Below, in pieces: positions 5,206-8,491 of a DNA stretch of 8,491 nucleotides. A program made the position numbers and the translations under genes. Below the pieces are notes generated by a model that was given only the letters and a program-made list of their open reading frames with translations, was not told the DNA's origin and did no database searches. How positions within the stretch are numbered: position 1 is the first letter of the stretch; the number at the start of each line of letters is the position of its first letter. This DNA comes from CAYTED01 sp964537075 (GTDB lineage: Bacteria > Patescibacteriota > Minisyncoccia > Moranbacterales > UBA1568), in the NCBI GenBank assembly GCA_964537075.1, contig CAZIBB010000038.1, forward strand, positions 1 through 8,491. The letters are read 5' to 3'.

Positions 5206-5413
5206 TTATTTGGATACTCCCTCGCCAGTGAAAATCGTTACTTTGTTTCTGCCGGTATCCTTTGAGACATAGACCGCTTTGTCCGCGCATTGCACCATTC
5301 TCTCCAAAAATGCTCCTACTCCCTTTTCCTCCTCCTCATAAATGAGCGATTTCCTTTTTCTCAAGTGCTTTTTCTTTTTGACTCAAGAGAGGATGATCAT
5401 CCCTTTCCGTCAT
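5206..5413 (-). pseudogene. Remnant of a GGDEF (diguanylate cyclase) gene, internally deleted
   Basis: After the Nudix stop, a frame shifted by +1 (from about 5349 to the TAA at 5206) reads FLERMVQC and then ADKAVYVSKDTGRNKV, the hallmark C-terminal end of GGDEF domains (AD.AlY.AK..GRN). Only about 45 residues remain and the GG(D/E)EF active site is missing. Just upstream an ATG at 5413 with GGGAG 4 nt before it opens a 25-codon frame ending LEKKEIAHL, resembling the helix that leads into GGDEF domains. I infer that the central part of the gene was deleted with a frameshift at about 5340, leaving both ends. The C-terminal identification is firm; the N-terminal half is an inference. The first 25 codons are now the tail of the Nudix reading frame. 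Confidence 0.7.
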
Positions 5414-5902
5414 GAGACTCCCTTTTTCGCCATGAGAAAAGAAGAGTTTACGCTGCTCGATAGCCCGCTCGATGAGAAATAGTTGATCACGCCGAATCGG
5501 AGGAAGATCATCCAGAGTACAAAATCTCGCTTCGGAAACTTCTGTTGATGGCTTGAATACACCACCAATGAAGGTCCCAATATAGGATATGTCGAGTCTG
5601 GCTGTTTCGCGATCCGTCCTTACGTTCATTCGCCAGTCGATACTCACTGTTAATCCTGCCTCTTCAAGAATTTCACGCTCCAGTGCTTCTTTAGGATGCT
5701 CCTTTCCATTCATGTATCCGCCTGGGAGACTCCAAGCTGTCTTCCTATAGGTATGTTTGAAGAGAAGTACTTTGCTTTCAGAGTTAAAGATTATCCCGGT
5801 AACGCCAATAAGGAACTGATCTTGAAAGATGCGGATGATTTTGAGTTGAAGATTTTTTGAGAATCCAATCCTCTTCCATATCTTCAAAAGAAGTCCGGTC
5901 AT
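5336..5902 (-). CDS. Nudix hydrolase with a foreign C-terminal tail
   Basis: 188 aa. The Nudix box is complete at residues 62-84: GYMNGKE, seven residues, then REILEEAGL, matching GX5EX7REUXEEXGU, which binds Mg and hydrolyses nucleoside diphosphates linked to another group. WSLPGG (57-62) precedes it as usual. An N-terminal helix (1-25) with hydrophobic and basic residues lies before the domain, and the fold ends around residue 150, so about 38 extra residues follow. The last 25 (from M164) appear to be the start of a decayed GGDEF gene read through in frame. The start ATG overlaps the stop of the LapA-like gene (ATGA, 5902-5899), so translation is probably coupled. The substrate cannot be predicted; an ADP-ribose or NADH pyrophosphatase type is possible. 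Confidence 0.87.
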   Translation of the reverse strand: MTGLLLKIWKRIGFSKNLQLKIIRIFQDQFLIGVTGIIFNSESKVLLFKHTYRKTAWSLPGGYMNGKEHPKEALEREILEEAGLTVSIDWRMNVRTDRETARLDISYIGTFIGGVFKPSTEVSEARFCTLDDLPPIRRDQLFLIERAIEQRKLFFSHGEKGSLMTERDDHPLLSQKEKALEKKEIAHL

Positions 5903-6243
5903 AGGGATGTGTCATCAAAATCCGCTGGTTCGCCCAGGCGTACTTTGAGTTTTCGATTTTCAATTTCGAGCTCGTGCTTTCTTTTGGTTATCTCGAGCAC
6001 CTGCTTTTGTGTGTCCTCTACATTACCTTCAAGATCACGAATGATCAGCTCCATCTTCCCGATAATCCGGAAATAAAAGAGCGCAAAAAGAAGCAGTGTG
6101 ATTCCAATTGGGACAATGATAGCAAGGGAAAGAGGTGTTTGTATCGAAAGAGTAGCAATCTTGATTGATACCATCGATTTGTTGGCTACCGCAAAGAGCG
6201 TGAAAAGCAGAACAACAATGACCATGATGACAAAATTTTTCAT
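5899..6243 (-). CDS. LapA-domain (DUF1049-like) inner membrane protein
   Basis: 114 aa, the usual length of LapA/YciS-type proteins. Transmembrane helix 1 spans about residues 4-20 and helix 2 about 38-60. Between them is the family's short loop with an Asn after helix 1 (AVANKSMVSIKIATLSIQT, like the N...V.i of LapA domains). Residues 64-102 are charged and heptad-like, a cytoplasmic coiled coil. In enterobacteria LapA helps LapB control LpxC; a lipopolysaccharide role is unlikely in a CPR-type cell, so the function here is unknown. No Shine-Dalgarno is visible before the ATG at 6243. It is the first gene of a unit with the overlapping Nudix gene. Confidence 0.8.
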   Translation of the reverse strand: MKNFVIMVIVVLLFTLFAVANKSMVSIKIATLSIQTPLSLAIIVPIGITLLLFALFYFRIIGKMELIIRDLEGNVEDTQKQVLEITKRKHELEIENRKLKVRLGEPADFDDTSL

Positions 6244-6264
6244 AAAAATATGTTCGTTGAATTA

Positions 6265-6292
6265 GATATACACAGTATACTCCCCGTTTCAA
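6265..6292 (-). promoter_or_regulatory. Likely promoter of the LapA-Nudix operon
   Basis: Minus-strand TTGAAA (6292-6287), a 16-bp spacer, and TATATC (6270-6265). The predicted start near 6258 leaves only about 15 nt before the ATG, consistent with the absence of a Shine-Dalgarno. Confidence 0.5.
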
Positions 6293-6365
6293 CCATTCGG
6301 TAGTATTGATTCCGTTTTTTCTCTCACCATGATTACTCATTACCGTTCGACCCCGTTTAATGTAA

Positions 6366-6397
6366 TAAAAACAAGGCTCTAGTGAGCCTCATTTTTA
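6366..6397. terminator. Bidirectional terminator bounding the hairpin-rich spacer
   Basis: Stem AGGCTC (6374-6379) / GAGCCT (6384-6389), TAGT loop, with CATTTTT on the plus side and TTGTTTTTATT on the minus side. It would stop minus-strand readthrough from the tRNA-Gly side before the LapA promoter. Confidence 0.7.
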
Positions 6398-6727
6398 ACG
6401 GGGGTAAGGGGAATCCTTTCTACTCCGACCCGCCTAGATGTCGAGGCTGGCAAAAAGCCGGGGCGCTACACACAGAAAGCTGTGCTTGCTCGCTTTCTAC
6501 TCACGCCCTTCTCCTTGCATTACCACTAGCCCCACAAAAAGTAAAAGTTCAGCTCAACAGATGGACTTTTACTTTTATGAGCGAGTAAGGGGAGGATCTC
6601 ACTACTCGCTGCTAAAGCAGCTGCGTTCTATAGGGCTTCCGCCCTCTAGTCCTCGAAGGCTCGGTCACCCCAAACGAGGAACTCCCGTTCCCCGACCCCC
6701 TCCCGTTCGACTCCTCTTACTGCTCAT
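6398..6727. other. Gene-free, hairpin-rich spacer between two terminators
   Basis: No convincing reading frame. Stems in order: 6447-6461, 6537-6576 (AAAAGTAAAAGT with ACTTTTACTTTT, 12 bp), 6580-6610 (AGCGAGTA/TACTCGCT), 6608-6621 (GCTGC/GCAGC), 6632-6645 (AGGGC/GCCCT), 6650-6680 (TCCTCG/CGAGGA) and 6678-6691 (GGAAC/GTTCC). Two pieces repeat the complement of the tRNA-Gly 3' end (6402-6415 and 6578-6593). It could encode a structured RNA, but I could not fit it to tmRNA, RNase P RNA or SRP RNA. Confidence 0.65.
6402..6415 (-). repeat. 14-bp copy of the tRNA-Gly 3' end
   Basis: GGGTAAGGGGAATC is identical to 6783-6796, the complement of the tRNA-Gly acceptor/T-arm 3' side. A second near-copy, 6578-6593, matches 6778-6793 at 15 of 16 positions and lies exactly 200 bp away. 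Confidence 0.6.
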
Positions 6728-6780
6728 TCAGTCAAAAGAAAAAGAGGTATCGCGAAGATACCTCTTTTTCTTTTGACTGA
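6728..6780. terminator. Perfect 24-bp-stem hairpin terminator at the tRNA-Gly 3' end
   Basis: 6728-6751 and 6757-6780 are perfectly complementary around a GCGAA loop. The inner GAGGTATC/GATACCTC stem followed by CTTTTTCTTTT is a terminator for either strand. The last base of the right arm is the tRNA-Gly discriminator, so hairpin and tRNA 3' end compete or are processed apart. Confidence 0.85.
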
Positions 6781-6851
6781 GCGGGTAAGGGGAATCGAAC
6801 CCCTATCTCAGCCTTGGCAAGGCCGTGTAAGAGCCATTATACGATACCCGC
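6780..6851 (-). tRNA. tRNA-Gly(GCC)
   Basis: 72-nt cloverleaf. The acceptor GCGGGTA pairs with TACCCGC, the anticodon stem is CGGCC/GGCTG around TTGCCAA (anticodon GCC, 6816-6818), and the T-arm is AGGGG-TTCGATT-CCCCT. The discriminator is T, as in many bacterial tRNA-Gly. The D-stem is weak (three pairs). CCA is not encoded. Confidence 0.93.
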
Positions 6852-6876
6852 ATTTATTCATCCGAGGCACTAGAAC

Positions 6877-6905
6877 ATCTTCGCAAACAAATCAATCCAA
6901 GTCAA
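6877..6905 (-). promoter_or_regulatory. Weak candidate promoter for tRNA-Gly
   Basis: Minus-strand TTGACT (6905-6900) is followed after 17 bp by GAAGAT (6882-6877), a poor -10. The start would be near 6870, 19 nt before the tRNA. Cotranscription with tRNA-Ile is an alternative. Confidence 0.3.
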
Positions 6906-6917
6906 TATTCTTTCTTG

Positions 6918-6990
6918 TGGGACTGGCTGGAATCGAACCAGCGACCAAGCGATTATGAGTCGCCCGCTCTAACCCCTGAGCTACAGTCCC
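6918..6990 (-). tRNA. tRNA-Ile(CAT), lysidine type (Met anticodon family)
   Basis: 73-nt cloverleaf with anticodon CAT (6955-6957) in loop CTCATAA. The acceptor GGGACTG pairs with CAGTCCC. The anticodon arm and T-arm (GGCGA/TCGCT, TGGTC, GCTGG/CCAGC) follow the pattern I know from bacterial tRNA-Ile with anticodon CAU, whose C34 is converted to lysidine by TilS so that it reads AUA. Elongator tRNA-Met is the alternative and cannot be fully excluded. The discriminator is A and CCA is not encoded. The 5' end is 4 bp from the stop codon of the upstream minus-strand gene, so the two are cotranscribed. Confidence 0.85.
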
Positions 6991-6994
6991 AATT

Positions 6995-7687
6995 TCATTT
7001 CTTTTGTAAAAACAGTCCCTTCAAACCATCTATCCAGCCGATAATTCGAAAGAAAAGCTTCACATCATATACTCTGATATGTACCGTCCCATGTGTCAAG
7101 TTATTTTTCCTCTTCTGTCCACTTCTGATGCTGAGAGATGTGCAAGTCTTGATAAACTGAGATTGCGGTATATCAATTATTTTCGACCAGTATTTTACGG
7201 ACGCCTGCATATCCACATTCGGATGCGCGAGCAACTGCACTTTAAACCGATCCTCACTCACACCGCAAAACTTTCGGAAAAAGTTCATCATTACACGAAT
7301 CATCTCAGGATCAGCATTCGTGAAGTCAACGCATTTCCATTTACTACCATTTGCACCCCGCTTATATCCTTCTGCCCAATACAAGGAAACTCCTGCCACA
7401 AACAATGTATCTCCAAGTAAGCATAGTGCTTCTTGCATCGCTGTTACTCTAATTTTCTCCGCGCGCTCGAGGGCTATCGCTGTCTGATTTTTATTCCTCT
7501 CTATGAGGGCTGCCGTACTTTTTTCCGAGGCTCTCTGTGATATTTTTTGGCGAAGCGCCTTCTTCATCGGAATATCTCGCAGCCAATAGCTCAAAGTGCT
7601 TTTCGGGACATGAAGAGCTGCCTCAATCTGTGAGTAGCTCTTCCCTTGTTTTCTCAGTGCGATTGCCGCATCTTTCTCTTCTCGCAT
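6995..7687 (-). CDS. Helix-turn-helix protein with two LAGLIDADG-like motifs
   Basis: 230 aa from the ATG at 7687. The frame stays open up to 7789, but that extension lies over a repeat and a promoter whose start (near 7774) leaves a leader of about 87 nt, and the HTH begins only after residue 35 of the long form. Residues 8-40 are a resolvase-type HTH (KSYSQIEAALHVPKSTLSYW). Residues 42-85 form a charged helix. From 90 onward, LFVAGVSLYWAEGYK (95-109) and FFRIIGWIDGLKG (212-224) have the hhGhhD/E-x-G pattern of LAGLIDADG helices, the first followed by DFTNADPEMIRVMMNFFR, typical of the strand-helix after it. The layout fits a DNA-binding protein or a free-standing homing endonuclease relative. 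It lies between an intron-bearing tRNA-Phe and tRNA-Ile on one strand. Similar HTH proteins, as I recall, are common unnamed proteins in CPR genomes; the function is not established. Confidence 0.72.
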   Translation of the reverse strand: MREEKDAAIALRKQGKSYSQIEAALHVPKSTLSYWLRDIPMKKALRQKISQRASEKSTAALIERNKNQTAIALERAEKIRVTAMQEALCLLGDTLFVAGVSLYWAEGYKRGANGSKWKCVDFTNADPEMIRVMMNFFRKFCGVSEDRFKVQLLAHPNVDMQASVKYWSKIIDIPQSQFIKTCTSLSIRSGQKRKNNLTHGTVHIRVYDVKLFFRIIGWIDGLKGLFLQKK

Positions 7688-7708
7688 AAATATCTTTCGC
7701 TTTGTTGC

Positions 7709-7770
7709 CGTCACTCGATCGGAAACGAAAGTAAAAATTTTCGTTTCACTCACTCGTTTAGGCAATAAAA
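7709..7770 (+). repeat. Dispersed intergenic repeat, copy C (diverged)
   Basis: Has GTCACTCGATCG, GAAACGAAA with TTTCGTTTC as a 9-bp hairpin (7722-7749), CACTCACTCG and GGCAATAAAA, following the block order of copies A and B. The hairpin GAAACGAA...TTCGTTTCACT also resembles the stem at 926-949. It covers the leader of the HTH gene. Confidence 0.5.
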
Positions 7771-7816
7771 TTGAACCCATGTTATACAATCAGTATACCA
7801 TGGGTTCAATTTATTG
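7763..7816. promoter_or_regulatory. Long palindrome carrying overlapping promoters in both directions
   Basis: Arms 7763-7787 and 7793-7816 are complementary apart from one bulge and one mismatch, with loop AATCA. Minus strand: TTGAAC (7809-7804), 17 bp, TATAAC (7786-7781), starting near 7774 toward the HTH gene. Plus strand: TTGAAC (7771-7776), 17 bp, TATACC (7794-7799), antisense toward tRNA-Phe. As RNA the same sequence is an AT-rich hairpin that could end the tRNA-Phe transcript. The symmetry suits an operator for a dimeric regulator such as the adjacent HTH protein (inference). Confidence 0.6.
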
Positions 7817-7823
7817 TCTCTAG

Positions 7824-8144
7824 TGCCGGAGGGCAGGATTGAACTGCCGACACAAGGATTTTCCTTGAAATTTGTCTTAGGTTTCCCTAAGGATCGGACT
7901 ATTTCATCTTCGTTCCTCAAACAAGGAGTGCGAAGTCGGGCGCTCATGCAGGGTTATTGTTGGGACTCACCTGCTAGTCTCTACACCTTTCCCAGTACTT
8001 ATACCCACTAGGACTTGGCTCGAGATTGCCATATTTTTCTTGCGAAAAACGTAGGGTTCCTCGAGTTCACCCGATTGTACATCCCGTATTACTACGAGTG
8101 TGACCGAAAACCAGTCCTCTGCTCTACCACTGAGCTACTCCGGC
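7824..8144 (-). tRNA. tRNA-Phe(GAA), interrupted by a group I intron
   Basis: Exon 1 is 8144-8113 (32 nt) and exon 2 is 7863-7824 (40 nt). Joined, they form a 72-nt tRNA: acceptor GCCGGAG/CTCCGGC, D-arm GCTC/GAGC, anticodon stem GAGGA/TCCTT, loop CTGAAAA (anticodon GAA, 7863-7861), variable GTGTC, T-arm GGCAG-TTCAATC-CTGCC, discriminator A. The spliced loop and the GTGTC variable region are typical of bacterial tRNA-Phe. The intron sits between U33 and G34, so no functional anticodon exists before splicing. CCA is not encoded. Confidence 0.92.
7864..8112 (-). ncRNA. Group I self-splicing intron in tRNA-Phe (249 nt)
   Basis: Catalytic-core elements are readable on the minus strand. Q-type CAATCTCGAGCCAAGTCC is at 8028-8011, R-type GTAGAGACTAGC at 7984-7973 and S-type AAGATGAAATAGTCC at 7910-7896; GACTA of R pairs with TAGTC of S to make P7. 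P1 is GACUG/CGGUC, joining the end of exon 1 to the intron start, with the required U-G wobble at U33 (8113). The last intron base is G (7864). P9 is CTTAGG-GAAA-CCTAAG (7891-7876) with a GNRA loop. The Q, R and S wording is close to that of small tRNA introns of subgroup IC3. No reading frame is inside it. Confidence 0.93.
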
Positions 8145-8175
8145 AAAACTGCGCTTTGCAATTCCCAATCACCAA

Positions 8176-8191
8176 TCCGCCAGCTGGCGGA
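8176..8191. repeat. 16-bp palindrome TCCGCCAGCTGGCGGA, copy 2
   Basis: Identical to 996-1011, again in a tRNA-flanking non-coding stretch (32 bp before tRNA-Phe), with unrelated sequence on both sides beyond one shared C. Confidence 0.75.
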
Positions 8192-8195
8192 CAAT

Positions 8196-8266
8196 TTCCA
8201 AAAATAACGAGGTGCTCCCCGCCCAACTGAACGATCCAGTTGTTCGGGCAGGTAACTTCACCTCGT
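8196..8266 (-). terminator. Complex terminator after tRNA-Val
   Basis: On the minus strand an outer stem ACGAGGTG / CACCTCGT (8266-8259 with 8214-8207) encloses an inner stem (GCCCGAAC-AACTG with CAGTT-GGGC, 8249-8222) and is followed by TATTTTTGG. It lies about 10 bp after the tRNA-Val 3' end. Part of it copies the 5' half of tRNA-Val. Confidence 0.7.
8206..8237 (-). pseudogene. Degenerate copy of the tRNA-Val 5' half
   Basis: Reading leftward, GGAT, GTT, CAGTTGG and GAGCACCTCGTT appear in the order of tRNA-Val positions 1-33, with a 4-base gap in the D-stem and changes in the D-loop. The last block is a 12-base exact match to the anticodon arm. No 3' half follows; T-rich sequence replaces it. 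Confidence 0.45.
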
Positions 8267-8274
8267 CACAACTG

Positions 8275-8348
8275 TGGATGATGCTGGATTCGAACCAGCG
8301 ACCCCCTCGGTGTAAACGAGGTGCTCTAACCAACTGAGCTAATCATCC
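8275..8348 (-). tRNA. tRNA-Val(TAC)
   Basis: 74-nt cloverleaf. The acceptor GGATGAT pairs with ATCATCC, the D-stem is GCTC/GAGC, the anticodon stem is CCTCG/CGAGG around TTTACAC (anticodon TAC, 8312-8314), and the T-arm is GCTGG-TTCGAAT-CCAGC. The discriminator is A and CCA is not encoded. Leader CCCCGTCACA and trailer TGTGACGAGG can pair at nine of ten positions, extending the acceptor stem after an internal loop. I see no good promoter in the 60 bp before it. Confidence 0.95.
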
Positions 8349-8404
8349 AAAGATGTGACGGGGCAAGACTGAGCTAAACACGCGGCCACTATCGCTTTTG
8401 AAAA

Positions 8405-8435
8405 GAAGAGGCTGGCCCGTGCCAGCCTTTTGTTT
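8405..8435. terminator. Terminator at the right edge
   Basis: Perfect 8-bp stem AGGCTGGC / GCCAGCCT (8409-8416 with 8421-8428), CCGT loop. The plus side continues TTTGTTT, the minus side CTTCTTTT. It probably ends a minus-strand gene entering from the right. Confidence 0.75.
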
Positions 8436-8457
8436 CATTTGCTTTCTGTTCCCAAAC

Positions 8458-8490
8458 TCATTTCATTCCTTTGTGCCCAGAAGATTTACC
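8458..8490 (-). CDS. Possible 3' end of a gene entering from the right
   Basis: One minus-strand frame reads GKSSGHKGMK and then TGA, about 20 bp before the terminator at 8405-8435. The residues resemble a hydrophilic C-terminal tail, but ten codons are too few to identify, and another frame (VNLLGTKE, stop) is nearly as good. Confidence 0.25.
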   Translation of the reverse strand, partial: GKSSGHKGMK

Positions 8491-8491
8491 C

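Noticed and set aside
6536..6577. The 12-bp AAAAGTAAAAGT stem as a firm terminator
   Set aside because: The stem has almost no GC and no gene directly precedes it on either strand, so it is listed only as one of the spacer hairpins.
6398..6780. tmRNA, RNase P RNA or SRP RNA gene
   Set aside because: Length and structure prompted a look. A GCTTTAGCAGC string on the minus strand recalls tmRNA tag sequence, but no tRNA-like ends, no tag frame with a stop, and none of the conserved RNase P or SRP core words are present; the string is just one side of a local hairpin.
7688..7789. N-terminal extension of the HTH protein by 34 residues
   Set aside because: It covers repeat copy C and most of the palindromic promoter; the predicted transcript starts inside it.

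Overview
The window looks like a piece of a reduced bacterial chromosome, most probably from the Candidate Phyla Radiation (Patescibacteria). This is an inference from several signs taken together: small genes, tRNA genes without an encoded CCA end, a uracil-DNA glycosylase lacking cysteines of the usual iron-sulfur cluster, a 3D-domain exported protein with a changed first Asp motif, and a tRNA split by a self-splicing intron. TGA ends six of the eight intact reading frames, so UGA is a stop here and the UGA=Gly code of some CPR lineages does not apply. No ribosomal RNA, ParB or DnaA gene is present to fix the taxonomy.

Layout. 1-600: AT-rich, gene-free DNA with ten identical copies of the parS palindrome TGTTCCACGTGGAACA, the ParB-binding centromere site, suggesting the chromosome origin is near. 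608-3257 (+): two sigma70-type promoters, tRNA-Ala(GGC), a 400-bp non-coding stretch built of consecutive perfect hairpins, tRNA-Arg(CCT), then the translation/RNA/DNA-maintenance genes rbfA, a DHH/DHHA1 phosphoesterase (nrnA-like; overlaps rbfA by ATGA) and a family 4-like uracil-DNA glycosylase. A 5 x 7 bp tandem repeat exactly fills the gap between the last two. 3258-3420: convergent junction with a repeat copy and a strong terminator.

From 3421 to the right edge all genes lie on the minus strand. In transcription order (right to left) these are tRNA-Val(TAC); tRNA-Phe(GAA) interrupted by a 249-nt group I intron; a helix-turn-helix protein with two LAGLIDADG-like motifs; tRNA-Ile(CAT); tRNA-Gly(GCC); a 350-bp hairpin-rich spacer; a LapA-like membrane protein and a Nudix hydrolase (ATGA overlap) followed by remains of a GGDEF (diguanylate cyclase) gene; an exported 3D-domain protein; tRNA-Cys(GCA); tRNA-Leu(TAA); and an unrecognised 188-aa protein.

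The most striking items are the compact ten-site parS array, the intron in tRNA-Phe with a possible free-standing LAGLIDADG-type gene next to it under a palindromic promoter, and the families of short palindromes and repeats that fill the intergenic spaces, several carrying partial copies of neighbouring tRNA genes.
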